From NCBI GenBank assembly GCA_965249615.1, contig CBDFMI010000005.1:186001-250000 (forward strand): DNA of 64,000 nt, in the 5' to 3' direction. A program made the translations under genes and the position numbers. Source of the stretch: G963555815 sp965249615 [NCBI: bacterium] (lineage in GTDB: Bacteria > UBA8248 > JACPRG01). Below, piece after piece: positions 17,940 to 26,370 of the stretch (position 1 is the stretch's first letter; every line of letters starts with the position of its first letter). The notes beneath the pieces are model-generated. The model did no database searches. It saw only the letters and a list, made by a program, of their open reading frames with translations, and was not told the DNA's origin.

Positions 17940-18473
17940 TTAGCGCTTCCTAACGACCTCTTGCACGACTGTCTCTATGTCCACCAGCGAGACGGGCTTT
18001 CTCAGGATCATGAAAGGGCCCATTTCGAGGGCCTGACGGAGGAGGGCCTCATCTGACGTAGATGTGATGACAACGACCTTGGCGCTGGGGGCAAACTTCT
18101 TGACGGCCCTAAAGACCTCAACCCCGTTCATCCCCGGCAGCTTGAGGTCGAGGAAGACGAGATCAAACTGCCCTTGCCTGGCCAGGTCGATGGCCTCCTC
18201 TCCGGTTTGAGTCGTGACGACACCGTACGGGAGAAGAAAGGACATCTCTTTGAACGAGTTGCAGACGCTCTCTTCGTCATCTACCACCAAGACCCGGGGG
18301 CCCGGGCGAGTCCCCTGGCCATCAAGCCAACTCTCCAGTGTCTGCTGGCGGAGGCGCCACTGTCCGCCGACCTTGAAGGCGGGGATCTTCCGCTGGTTCA
18401 CAAGGGCGTAGAGGGTGGAGAGGCCCACCTTTAAGTAGTCCGCCGCTTGACGTAGCGTGAGGATGTTATCCAT
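17940..18473 (-). CDS. Excisionase-type (MerR-like) DNA-binding domain fused to a receiver domain
   Basis: 177 residues. Residues 1-52 form a helix-turn-helix of the excisionase/HTH_17 type (LTLRQAADYLKVGLSTLYAL then KVGGQWRLRQ). Residues 59-177 are a CheY-like receiver: VVDDEES, phosphoacceptor Asp in FLDLKLPGMNG, Thr as VITST and Lys as RKP. The order, DNA-binding domain first and receiver second, reverses most response regulators. It is first in the minus-strand cluster, seven to thirty bases before the kinase, so all four genes probably form one signalling unit. Confidence 0.9.
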   Translation of the reverse strand: MDNILTLRQAADYLKVGLSTLYALVNQRKIPAFKVGGQWRLRQQTLESWLDGQGTRPGPRVLVVDDEESVCNSFKEMSFLLPYGVVTTQTGEEAIDLARQGQFDLVFLDLKLPGMNGVEVFRAVKKFAPSAKVVVITSTSDEALLRQALEMGPFMILRKPVSLVDIETVVQEVVRKR

Positions 18474-19134
18474 AGGGAAAACCCTACCAAGATTCCTCGA
18501 TGTTTGCTACTTCTCTTATTTTTTAGTGATTATATACTTAAAATAATGGACTTATATAATTTGTCAAAAAAAATATTTAATTACTTTTATTAACAATAAA
18601 AATATAATAATAGTGTTTAATATTCTGAATATTATTGAATAATGTTTAATATTACTATGGCTTTAATGTTTATATGTAAACTCATTGAATATGCTTTTGT
18701 TATTATCAAAATACAAGCGGCTCTTGAGGGGTCCCAGGGGTCATATTGGTGATAATGTACATTAACGGTGGACATACAGGGGAGAAATGTACATCCATTG
18801 TGGACATCTGGCTTAGCACTCGAAATGGGCCATCCGATCTCTTAGACGTGCGCGTGCCCGATAGGCTCTGGCCAGATATCCCCCAAAGTCGCCCCCCCTT
18901 CAGCCGATATCCATCTCAGCAAAATTCTTCAGGGGACAAGCGGTGGCAAAAATTTAGCACCTAAAATCTGTTGCGGAGATGGAGCGCTCGGCTTTCTTGT
19001 TTCTTCCTTATGTAGAAGGCCGGGGGCCATTTTGTTTGAGGAATACCTTTCGCCGGCGTGGGTTTTGGGGTAAAATTCGACCGTTTTTTCCTTTGGGTCT
19101 TGCTGTGAATTGAGGAGAGGAGAGGAACGGGGCT
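18474..19134. other. AT-rich intergenic island between two divergent operons
   Basis: No gene is seen in these 660 bases. From about 18510 to 18715 the DNA is extremely AT-rich (long A/T tracts; GTTTAATATT twice), in sharp contrast to the GC-rich surroundings. GC content recovers after 18720, where a pair of direct repeats lies. It must contain promoters for the signalling cluster (minus) and the Mla operon (plus); a TAAAAT at 19071-19076 is a possible -10 for mlaE. Bendable or silencer-bound DNA, a remnant of acquired DNA, or a replication-related element are all possible. Confidence 0.6.
18755..18807. repeat. Two 21-bp imperfect direct repeats, possible insertion-sequence end remnant
   Basis: ATGTACAT-N5-GTGGACAT occurs at 18755-18775 and again at 18787-18807 (17 of 21 bases identical, 32 bases apart). 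Repeated TGTCCAC/TGTACAT blocks of this kind are reminiscent of terminal repeats of IS21-type elements, but no transposase genes are near. A solo element end or a tandem regulator binding site are both possible. Confidence 0.5.
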
Positions 19135-19896
19135 TTGATCCAATATCTCGGGAGCATGGGCCTTTTCGTCGTCCAGGAGATGGGACGGATGCTCCTTTTT
19201 CTCCTTGCGGCCGTTCAAGGCGCCTTTCGGCCCCCCCTTCGCTTGGGGCTCATTGTCAAACGGATCAACTTTATCGGGGTTAAGTCTCTTTTTGTCATTG
19301 CCCTGACGGCTGCCTTTACGGGGATGGTGCTTGCCCTTCAAGGTTTCTTCACGCTCCAAAAGTTTGGAGCCGAGGGACTCCTTGGATCCGCGGTGGCCCT
19401 CAGCCTCATCCGAGAGTTGGGGCCCGTCCTCGCTGCCCTCATGGTGACGGGGCGGGCGGGTTCTGCGATGACGGCAGAGATCGGCATCATGGCCATCACC
19501 GAGCAGATTGATGCCCTCCGTGCTATGGCGGTGAACCCCATCAAATATTTAGTCGTCCCGAATCTCATCGCAGGACTCATCGCGGTCCCCCTCTTGACCG
19601 CTCTATTTGATCTGATTGGGATATTCGGGGGTTTTGTCGTGGGCGTGAAGCTCCTGGGGCTAAGCTCGGGGGCCTATTTTGGCCAGATGGAGGCCAGCGT
19701 GAGTTTTCAGGATATCAGCAGTGGTTTCTGGAAGTCGGTGAGCTTTGGGTTTCTGCTGACGCTGGTTGCGTGCTATAAAGGGTACTTTGCCCGCCACGGG
19801 GCCGAGGGAGTCAGCAAGGCGACGACACAGTCGGTCGTCATGGCCTCCGTCCTCATTCTGGTGTGGGACTATTTCATGACGTCGCTGTTCTTCTGA
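19135..19896 (+). CDS. mlaE: MlaE/YrbE-type ABC permease for lipid transport
   Basis: 253 residues from a TTG at 19135. The hydrophobic protein has the family core ELGPVLAALMVTGRAGSAM-(T)AE and the EQIDALRAMAV coupling segment. MlaE is the inner-membrane permease of the Mla system, which moves phospholipids between the membranes. mlaD follows after 28 bases and mlaC lies beyond the tolC-like gene. The matching ATPase gene (mlaF) is not in this cluster or recognisable elsewhere in the window. Confidence 0.95.
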   Translation: MIQYLGSMGLFVVQEMGRMLLFLLAAVQGAFRPPLRLGLIVKRINFIGVKSLFVIALTAAFTGMVLALQGFFTLQKFGAEGLLGSAVALSLIRELGPVLAALMVTGRAGSAMTAEIGIMAITEQIDALRAMAVNPIKYLVVPNLIAGLIAVPLLTALFDLIGIFGGFVVGVKLLGLSSGAYFGQMEASVSFQDISSGFWKSVSFGFLLTLVACYKGYFARHGAEGVSKATTQSVVMASVLILVWDYFMTSLFF

Positions 19897-19924
19897 GGTC
19901 GGGAGGCTTTTTGGGAGAGGGACC

Positions 19925-20371
19925 ATGAAGCGTGGAACGACTGAGACGATGGTTGGACTCTTCGTCCTGTTAGGCATTGCCGCCCTGGCCTACCTGGCCT
20001 TCCAGCTCGGGGACGTGCAATTCTTGGGCAGCCAAAACTATACGGTGAGGGCCATCTTCCCCTCGGTCACCGGCCTCAAGGAGGGGGCGGGTGTGGAGAT
20101 CGCAGGGGTGGAGGTGGGAAAGGTGACGAGCATCTCGCTCCATGAGGACCGGGCTTTGGTCACCCTCCGGCTCCAGAAAGAAGTCGTTCTTGTCGAGGAT
20201 GTGATCGCCTCAGTCAGGACCAAGGGCCTCATCGGGGACAAGTATGTCCAGCTCGCTCCAGGTGGATCAGACACGACCATTCAGGCTGGGGGCCGGATTC
20301 GAGAGACGGTGCCGCCTGTGGATCTAGAAGAACTCATCGGCCAATTCATCTTCGGTCGGATAGATCAGTAG
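19925..20371 (+). CDS. mlaD: MlaD-type MCE-domain lipid-binding protein
   Basis: 148 residues. One N-terminal membrane helix (TMVGLFVLLGIAALAYLAF), then a single MCE domain: VRAIFPSVTGLKEGAGVEIAG, VGKVTSI, SVRTKGLIGDKYVQL. It anchors in the inner membrane and forms the periplasmic ring that receives lipid from MlaC or passes it on. Length is typical of MlaD. Confidence 0.94.
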   Translation: MKRGTTETMVGLFVLLGIAALAYLAFQLGDVQFLGSQNYTVRAIFPSVTGLKEGAGVEIAGVEVGKVTSISLHEDRALVTLRLQKEVVLVEDVIASVRTKGLIGDKYVQLAPGGSDTTIQAGGRIRETVPPVDLEELIGQFIFGRIDQ

Positions 20372-20434
20372 AGGTGAGGCCCCCTGAAGCAGGGTAGGGG
20401 GCTCGGTCCTGAGACATGAGAGGGAGAGGAAAGC

Positions 20435-21913
20435 ATGAATATTTTCTCTAAGGGGTTCAGGGTGTCAATCAGCAGGGGTACAGTCCTCCTCGCAGGGGGA
20501 GCCCTCCTTGGGGTCTTGACCCTTCCCGCATTTGCCCAAGAAACCCCAGGGAGGCGGGTCGTCAACCTTGACGAGGCCATCCGTCTCGCTCTTCAGAATA
20601 ACGCCGAGATCAAAGAGTCTAAGGAGGGCATATCCGGGGCCCTGGGGAAAAAGAGGCAAGCGGATGCAGCCCAATTTGCCCAGGCGGACCTCGTGGGCTT
20701 CCTTGGGCCCTCGCCCCAAGCCCGGGGAAACCAAATCGTCTCCCCGGACGATGTGGATAGACCCACCATCAATGGGGTCTTCACGCGGGCCATCGTCAAC
20801 ATCGTCCAGCCCATCTTCACCTTCGGCGAGATTAGCGGGCTTCGGGAGGCAGCCTCCTCGGGGGTGAGAGTGGAGGAGGCCAGGGTCCAAGAAAAATCGT
20901 CCAAGGTCATTGTGGCAGTGAAGCAGTTCTACTACGGGGTGATCCTGGCACGGGAGCTAAGGACCCTCGCCCAGGAGGTCATGGATCAGCTGGATGGCGC
21001 CAAGCAAAAGTTAAGGGAACTCCTTGACGGGGGGGCCGTCTCGGTGGATGAAGTGGCCCTCTGGAAGCTCGAGGCTTTTCAGGGGACGGTCGAGACCGGC
21101 CTCCATGAGGCTGAGAAGGCCGTCGAGCTCGCCCTGGGGGCCCTTAAATTCACCTTGGGGTTTGGCCCCAATGAGGACCTCGACGTGGCTGACCGGCGGC
21201 TTATCATGGAGCAAAAGTCGCTGGAGTCCCTTCCCTTTTATCAGGAGAGGTCCTTTGAGCTTCGCCCGGAGTTCACCCAGATCCAAGAGGGGCTGAAAGC
21301 CCTTCGGGCCCTCGTGCGGGTGGAAAAGAGCAAGTACTACCCGAAATTCTTCGTCGGGGCCCTGGCCGATGCGGCTGAGGCCGGAAACAGGACCGACATT
21401 AACAACCCCTTCATCAATGACGAGCTAAACCATGAGACGTTGGGCGTCGCCGTGGGTTTCAAGTGGGCCTTCAATTTCGGCATCACGACGGGGAAGGTCC
21501 AGGTGGCCCGGGCGGAGGTGGCCAAGCTGGAGCACAAGAAAAGCTTTGCTGAAGGGGGTATCCCCCTCGAGGTCAAGAAGGCCTATGAAGAGGTAATGGA
21601 GGCCGACAAAAACTTTGCAGTGACTGAGACCTCCTACCAATCGGCTCGAAAGTGGCTGGTCGCCTCTGTTGCAAACTTTGACCTGGGGATTGGAGATCCG
21701 GAAGAGATCTTTGAGGCCCTGGAACAGTATGCGAAGATGCGAGTGAGGAACTTCCAGTCAATGTATGAGCATAACCTGGCTGTGGCGATGTTGGAGCACG
21801 CGAGCGGCCTCCTGGTGGTGGCGGTGGATCAGACTGGGGAGGCTGAGGAAGAGAAGCCGGCGGAGCAGGCTAGGGAGGAGAAGGGTATTGACGATGATGA
21901 AAGCGTTTCTTAA
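20435..21913 (+). CDS. TolC-family outer-membrane efflux protein
   Basis: 492 residues. A signal peptide ends near LPAFAQ. The long coiled-coil/beta-barrel TolC pattern begins NLDEAIRLALQNNAEIKESK, repeated halfway as in the internal duplication of TolC. The C terminus is acidic and probably unstructured. It sits between mlaD and mlaC, so here an outer-membrane channel is built into the lipid-transport operon. No periplasmic adaptor or drug pump is nearby. The stop overlaps the mlaC start by about 20 bases. Confidence 0.88.
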   Translation: MNIFSKGFRVSISRGTVLLAGGALLGVLTLPAFAQETPGRRVVNLDEAIRLALQNNAEIKESKEGISGALGKKRQADAAQFAQADLVGFLGPSPQARGNQIVSPDDVDRPTINGVFTRAIVNIVQPIFTFGEISGLREAASSGVRVEEARVQEKSSKVIVAVKQFYYGVILARELRTLAQEVMDQLDGAKQKLRELLDGGAVSVDEVALWKLEAFQGTVETGLHEAEKAVELALGALKFTLGFGPNEDLDVADRRLIMEQKSLESLPFYQERSFELRPEFTQIQEGLKALRALVRVEKSKYYPKFFVGALADAAEAGNRTDINNPFINDELNHETLGVAVGFKWAFNFGITTGKVQVARAEVAKLEHKKSFAEGGIPLEVKKAYEEVMEADKNFAVTETSYQSARKWLVASVANFDLGIGDPEEIFEALEQYAKMRVRNFQSMYEHNLAVAMLEHASGLLVVAVDQTGEAEEEKPAEQAREEKGIDDDESVS

Positions 21914-22517
21914 CAGTTGGGCGAAGTGGGCGCTTTTAGGGGCGTTCCTGGCGGGCTTTACAATCGGGGAGCCCCTGGAGGCGCAACCGAGGAGTGAGCT
22001 GAAGGGGACAGTGGACGAGGTCCTCACTATCCTGAAGAACCCGAGCTTAAAGGGGGCGGGCAACGACCAGACCCGCCGTGACCTCCTCCGTTCGGCCATT
22101 GGCCCGCGGTTCGATTACCGCGAGATGGCCAAGCGTTCCCTCGCACGGCACTGGAGGGATCTTTCCGACGAGGAGAGGGAAGAGTTCGTCGAGGTCTTCG
22201 CAGACCTCCTGCAACAGTCCTATGTATCTAAAATCGAGGCTTTCACAGATCAAGAGATTGTCTATCCAGAGGAGCGGATTGACGAGAATTTCGCCGAAGT
22301 CGAGACCAAGATCGTCATAGAGTCGGGGCGGGAAGTCCCGATCGATTATCGTCTATACGAGACCGAGACGGGTTGGCGCGTCTATGACGTCATCATCGAA
22401 GGTGTCAGCCTTGTTAGCAACTACCGCTCTCAGTTCAACCGCATCATCAACCAGGATTCCTACGATGCGCTCCTGAATCGGATGCACACAAAGCAAGAAG
22501 AAGAAGTGGCCAATTGA
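21894..22517 (+). CDS. mlaC: MlaC-type periplasmic phospholipid carrier
   Basis: 207 residues from the ATG at 21894 (a second ATG follows at once), placed inside the end of the tolC-like gene. A signal peptide (WAKWALLGAFLAGFTIGEPLEAQ) precedes the MlaC domain: FDYREMAKRSLARHWRDLS, EREEFVEVFADLLQQSY and YDVIIEGVSLVSNYRSQFN. It ferries lipids across the periplasm between MlaD and the outer membrane. The very basic upstream extension of the same frame is not part of the protein. Confidence 0.94.
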   Translation: MMKAFLNSWAKWALLGAFLAGFTIGEPLEAQPRSELKGTVDEVLTILKNPSLKGAGNDQTRRDLLRSAIGPRFDYREMAKRSLARHWRDLSDEEREEFVEVFADLLQQSYVSKIEAFTDQEIVYPEERIDENFAEVETKIVIESGREVPIDYRLYETETGWRVYDVIIEGVSLVSNYRSQFNRIINQDSYDALLNRMHTKQEEEVAN

Positions 22518-22579
22518 GCCCCCATTAAGGGCGACATGGCGAAAATGAGAGCGGGAAAAGACAGTCCGAAGAGGGTGGC

Positions 22580-23020
22580 ATGGGGCAGAAGGGGGGAGCG
22601 TCCGTCCGGCTGAGGGGGGCTCTCTTCCATGGGCTTGGGGCGGGGTCCGGTTTTACCGAGCTACCCTGGGCCAAGGAAAAGTTAAAGCAAATTTTAGGAT
22701 TTGTCCCTCACCCGGGCACTCTCAACCTTCGCCTGGATCTCAAAGAAAACGCCGACCCCCTCTCTACCATCCGGTCCTCGCCGGGCCACCTCATGTCTCC
22801 TCCCCCCAATGATTCCTCCTGCGCCGCCCGCTGCTATCCGGCGACCATCGCTGGGCACATCCCCGGGGGCCTCGTGGTCCCCATGGTGGAAGGCTATGAC
22901 GAGGACGTCTTAGAGCTTCTGGCCCCGGTCAATCTCCGCGAAACTTTAAATCTGGAAGAAGGAGACCTCGTCTGGGTGGAGGTCTTCTTAGAAGGAAAGC
23001 GGGGGATCCCCTTCGATTGA
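22580..23020 (+). CDS. DUF120 / CTP-dependent riboflavin kinase-like protein
   Basis: 146 residues. The pattern RGALFHGLGAGSGFTELPWAKEKLKQILGF-PHPGTLNLRL is that of the DUF120 RibK fold, which in archaea phosphorylates riboflavin with CTP. A CARCYPATIAGH segment and a C-terminal DLVWVEVFL strand also fit. In most bacteria riboflavin kinase is the unrelated RibF, so this archaeal-type domain is unusual. It ends the Mla operon, 62 bases after mlaC. Activity on riboflavin is inferred only from the fold; another nucleotide- or carbohydrate-related role is possible. Confidence 0.75.
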   Translation: MGQKGGASVRLRGALFHGLGAGSGFTELPWAKEKLKQILGFVPHPGTLNLRLDLKENADPLSTIRSSPGHLMSPPPNDSSCAARCYPATIAGHIPGGLVVPMVEGYDEDVLELLAPVNLRETLNLEEGDLVWVEVFLEGKRGIPFD

Positions 23021-23053
23021 GCTTTCGGGATTGCGGCTGGGGACGTCTTTCTC

Positions 23054-24289
23054 TCAGGCGGGGATGACGCCGGGCTTCTCCAGCGCTGCTTTTAGCTGCT
23101 GGAGAAAATCGGCGGCTGGCGCTCCGTCGATGATGCGGTGGTCAAAAGAGAGGCTGAGATAGAGGATGTCTCGGATGGCGATGTGGCCATCCATGGCGAC
23201 CGGCGTCTTGGTGATCTTCCCAATCCCGAGAATGCAGGCGTCCGGCAGGTTGACAATGGGCGTGAACATCTGGATCCCATAAGCCCCGAGGTTCGTCGTC
23301 GTAAAGGTGCTCCCCTCGACATCTTCCAGTGCGAGCTTTCCTTCTCTGCCCCGGCGGGCGAGGTCTCGGGTCTCCCGAGCGATGGTCCCAAGGTCTTTTT
23401 GGTCGGCGTTTCGGATCACGGGGACGATGAGGCCCGCCTCGGTCTGGACGGCGACGCCTATGTGGATATCCCCTAGAATCTGAATCACGTCCCCTTCAAG
23501 TCTTGCATTGACAGCGGGGAAACGGCGGATGGTCCTGGTGGTGTAGTGGGTGAGGAGGTCATTGAATGAGATCTTTGTCCCATAGACCTTCTCCCAGAGG
23601 GCCTGATTCGTCTCCCGCATCCGGACAATCTCTGTCATATCCACGTCGATGATCTCGGTCACCCGCGCCACCTGAGCCCAACTCTGGGCCATGCGCTCGG
23701 CGATCACCTTCCGGATCCCCGTGACGGGAATAGTCTTGGTTTTCCCGGCGGGGACGGGGGTCCCGCGGACCCCAGGGGGAGCCGCAGATTTTGTCTGGGC
23801 TGTTCGTTCGATGTCGGTTTTGACGATTCGGCCATTTGGGCCACTTCCCCGAATGGCTTTATAGTCCACCCCCAGTTCTTGGGCGAGTTTCCGAGCGGCC
23901 GGTGAGATGGGAACCCTTCCTTCGCGGGAAGGGAGGGTTGCCTTGCTGGCCTCCGTGCCGGTGGGCGGGGAGGGAGTCTTGGCGGGCTCTGGAGGGGCAG
24001 CAGGGGAGGGCTTGACGGCCGTTGGGGGGGTAACTTTGGGGACCGCCTCGCCAGAGGCACCAATGAAGGCGATGGGTCCCCCTGTGGGGATCACCTCTCC
24101 CTCTTTGGCAAAGGTTTTCAGGACCGTTCCCGCGGAGGGGGCCTCCAATTCATACTCGATCTTGTCGGTCTGGATGGAAACGAGAGGGTCCCCTTTCCCG
24201 ATGGTCTCGCCCTCTTGCTTGTGCCAACTCAGGATAGTCCCTTCCTCCATGGTTTGGCCGAGTTTGGGCATAGTGATCTGCGTTGCCAT
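23054..24289 (-). CDS. Dihydrolipoamide acyltransferase (E2) of a 2-oxoacid dehydrogenase complex
   Basis: 411 residues from the ATG at 24289, supported by an AGGAGG site; the longer upstream frame is not family-like. Residues 1-80 form a lipoyl domain with the lipoylated lysine in QTDKIEYELEAP. A Pro/Ala-rich linker, the E1/E3-binding domain (RVPISPAARKLAQELGVD) and the catalytic domain ending SFDHRIIDGAPAADFL (His and Asp of the active site) follow. E2 passes acyl groups from E1 to coenzyme A. No E1 or E3 gene is near, so it is an orphan here. It is alone on the minus strand. Confidence 0.93.
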   Translation of the reverse strand: MATQITMPKLGQTMEEGTILSWHKQEGETIGKGDPLVSIQTDKIEYELEAPSAGTVLKTFAKEGEVIPTGGPIAFIGASGEAVPKVTPPTAVKPSPAAPPEPAKTPSPPTGTEASKATLPSREGRVPISPAARKLAQELGVDYKAIRGSGPNGRIVKTDIERTAQTKSAAPPGVRGTPVPAGKTKTIPVTGIRKVIAERMAQSWAQVARVTEIIDVDMTEIVRMRETNQALWEKVYGTKISFNDLLTHYTTRTIRRFPAVNARLEGDVIQILGDIHIGVAVQTEAGLIVPVIRNADQKDLGTIARETRDLARRGREGKLALEDVEGSTFTTTNLGAYGIQMFTPIVNLPDACILGIGKITKTPVAMDGHIAIRDILYLSLSFDHRIIDGAPAADFLQQLKAALEKPGVIPA

Positions 24290-24520
24290 CCTCGAAAACC
24301 TCCTCTTATCAGCCCACGGGGAAAGGCGTTTCCGTTGAGAAAAGACCTTTTGCATCCTAGCATGGGAAGGCGTGTTGTCAACCTCGAACCCTTGCAGTAT
24401 CGGGCCTTGTGGGGGGGGAGGCGGCCTGTCGCCCTGACCTTGACGCACGCAGATAGGGGATATAACTTTGTTCTAAAGGAGAAGGTGGTTTCTCGGCGGA
24501 TATGGGCTGGCAAAGAGCTG

Positions 24521-24688
24521 ATGCGGGTATTTAGAAGGCAGGAGATCGAGGGGGCAATTTTAGTCGCCTGCGCCTTCGTCAGCGTTTTCTTTGGGCTCAA
24601 AGTGGGTGACTTGAATTACAAGCTCTTCCTCTTTCTCCTGGCGGGTGTCTTCGCCCTCGCCATTTTCCGCCCGAAACACTCTCCGTAA
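24521..24688 (+). CDS. Possible small two-helix membrane protein (55 residues)
   Basis: An open frame from ATG 24521 (possibly GTG 24485) to 24688 encodes a basic N terminus MRVFRRQEIEG. Two hydrophobic helices follow (AILVACAFVSVFFGLKV and LFLFLLAGVFALAIF), with a basic tail. It fills most of the gap between the divergent E2 gene and tRNA(CAU). No family was recognised and the ribosome binding site is weak. The hydrophobic pattern is the main support. Confidence 0.5.
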   Translation: MRVFRRQEIEGAILVACAFVSVFFGLKVGDLNYKLFLFLLAGVFALAIFRPKHSP

Positions 24689-24707
24689 AGAGGATCGTGG
24701 TTGGCTT

Positions 24708-24784
24708 GGCGGTGTAGCTCAGCTGGTTAGAGCATGCGGCTCATATCCGCAGAGTCCGGGGTTCGAATCCCTGCACCGCCACCA
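24708..24784 (+). tRNA. tRNA with CAU anticodon (elongator Met, possibly Ile2)
   Basis: A full cloverleaf of 77 bases with encoded CCA: acceptor GGCGGTG/CACCGCC, D arm GCTCAGCTGGTTAGAGC, anticodon loop CTCATAT (CAU), T arm GGGGTTCGAATCCC. CAU can be elongator Met or, after lysidine modification, Ile2. General resemblance favours Met, but the next gene is tilS, the Ile2-modifying enzyme, 72 bases downstream. Acceptor pairs G4-C69 and G5-C68 fit neither E. coli reference exactly. Confidence 0.96.
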
Positions 24785-24855
24785 TTTCATTCCTCTTGAA
24801 CGAGGCAGGCTCAGCGAAGGCCCCTCGGATGAGCCCTTTTAAGAGGGCCAAGGTG

Positions 24856-26253
24856 ATGCATCCCTTCCTGAAAAGTTTTTCCCGCACCCTCGAGAGACAT
24901 GAGATGGTTCGCCCAGGGGAGCGGGTCCTCGTCGGGGTCTCGGGAGGGCCTGACTCCGTCTCCCTCCTGCACGGTCTTCTTCACCTCGACCTTTCCCTTG
25001 AGCTTCGGATCCTTCATATCCACCATGGCCTTCGAGGAGCCGAGGCCGACGAGGAAGCCAAGTGGGTGGAGAATCTCGGGGCCCGCCTGGGTGTGCCCTG
25101 CACCGTGAGAAAGATCGAGCCCGGGTCTCTTGTGACGCCGGGGTTTTCCCTTCAGATGGCGGCCCGAAGCAGGCGCTATGAGATCTTCCGTGAGGAGGTC
25201 GAGCGCCAGGGGGCTCATCGCCTGGCCCTCGGCCACACCGCCGACGACCGGGCTGAGACGCTCCTCATGGGACTCCTTCGGGGTGCCGGCTTGAAAGGGC
25301 TTTCCGGGATTCCTCCTGTGCGGGAGGGTTGGGTCATCCGGCCCCTTTTGGAGACGACCAGAAGTCTCATCGAAGGGTTTCTCTCGAGCGAGGGGATCCC
25401 CTTCCTTCAAGACCCCTCCAACCTTCGTCAGGAATATCTTCGAAATTGTATTCGCCACCGCCTCCTCCCGGACCTCGAGGCCTCCTATAATCCACGGCTT
25501 CGAGAGACCCTCGCCCGGACAGCTGAACGGCTTTGGGCGGAGGATGAGTGGATGGAGGCCGAGACATCCCGCGCCCTGGACCGACTTCTCGTCCGATGGC
25601 CGCAAGGGGAGGTGGCCCTTCCTGTCGGGGCTTTAGCGGAGACCCATCTGGCCCTTCGACGACGCTTGGTCCTGAAAATCTTGACGGACATGGGGGCTCC
25701 TGCCGCCCGCATCCGATCGGTCCACGTCGAGGTCCTCTTGGAGAGTCTTTGCCGCTGGAGCGGGGAGCGTCGATTTCGACTCCCCGGGGGTTTTAGCGTC
25801 ACTCGAGATCGACACTGGCTCATCTTTCGCCGGGGCGCCGAGCCACCCCGACCTTCAGCCGAGGTCCCCCTTCAGATCCCGGGACGGACCGCCCTTGAGC
25901 CTTGGGGTCTCACCCTCTCGGCCCAAGTCTTCGACCGCGGGGACAAAAGCCCCTTTGAGACGGACCCCCTTCGAGCCTGGTTCGATCTCGGGAGCGTGGG
26001 GGGAGATCTCCTCGTCCGGTCTCGAAGACCAGGAGATCGTTTCCGGCCCTTGGGGCTCTCGGGGACGAAGAAACTGAAGGATTTTTTCATTGACGCCAGA
26101 ATCCCCCGGCGAGAAAGAGACACCATCCCCCTTCTCGTCGTCGGGGAACAGATTCTTTGGATCATTGGCCATCGTCTTGGGAAAGGGGCCGAAATTTCGG
26201 CGGAAACTAAGGCCGTTTTGGCGCTTGAGGTGGTGGAAAAGGGAAAGGCCTGA
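24856..26253 (+). CDS. tilS: tRNA(Ile)-lysidine synthetase
   Basis: 465 residues from the ATG at 24856; ATG 24829 is an alternative, while earlier starts abut the tRNA. The PP-loop SGGPDS lies near residues 29-34, with HIHHGLRG and LGHTADDRAET further on. The C-terminal TilS domain has SRRPGDRFRPLG, KKLKDFFIDARIPR and RDTIPLLV. TilS attaches lysine to C34 of tRNA-Ile(CAU), so it reads AUA. It lies directly behind a CAU tRNA and in front of ftsH, a widely conserved order. Confidence 0.95.
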   Translation: MHPFLKSFSRTLERHEMVRPGERVLVGVSGGPDSVSLLHGLLHLDLSLELRILHIHHGLRGAEADEEAKWVENLGARLGVPCTVRKIEPGSLVTPGFSLQMAARSRRYEIFREEVERQGAHRLALGHTADDRAETLLMGLLRGAGLKGLSGIPPVREGWVIRPLLETTRSLIEGFLSSEGIPFLQDPSNLRQEYLRNCIRHRLLPDLEASYNPRLRETLARTAERLWAEDEWMEAETSRALDRLLVRWPQGEVALPVGALAETHLALRRRLVLKILTDMGAPAARIRSVHVEVLLESLCRWSGERRFRLPGGFSVTRDRHWLIFRRGAEPPRPSAEVPLQIPGRTALEPWGLTLSAQVFDRGDKSPFETDPLRAWFDLGSVGGDLLVRSRRPGDRFRPLGLSGTKKLKDFFIDARIPRRERDTIPLLVVGEQILWIIGHRLGKGAEISAETKAVLALEVVEKGKA

Positions 26254-26370
26254 AGAGGGTTTCGGAGAAAAGTTCTTGAATTTGCGCCATGATTTGCTTA
26301 ACTTTTTAAGTGGGAAAGGAAATTCCCTGAGACTCTGTCGCGTTCGACCTCGAAAGAGGAGAGAGGTGTC

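Noticed and set aside
18464-18720. Replication origin at the AT-rich island
   Set aside because: Only one near-match to a DnaA box (TTATCCATA at the start of the receiver gene) and no dnaA, dnaN or parAB nearby.
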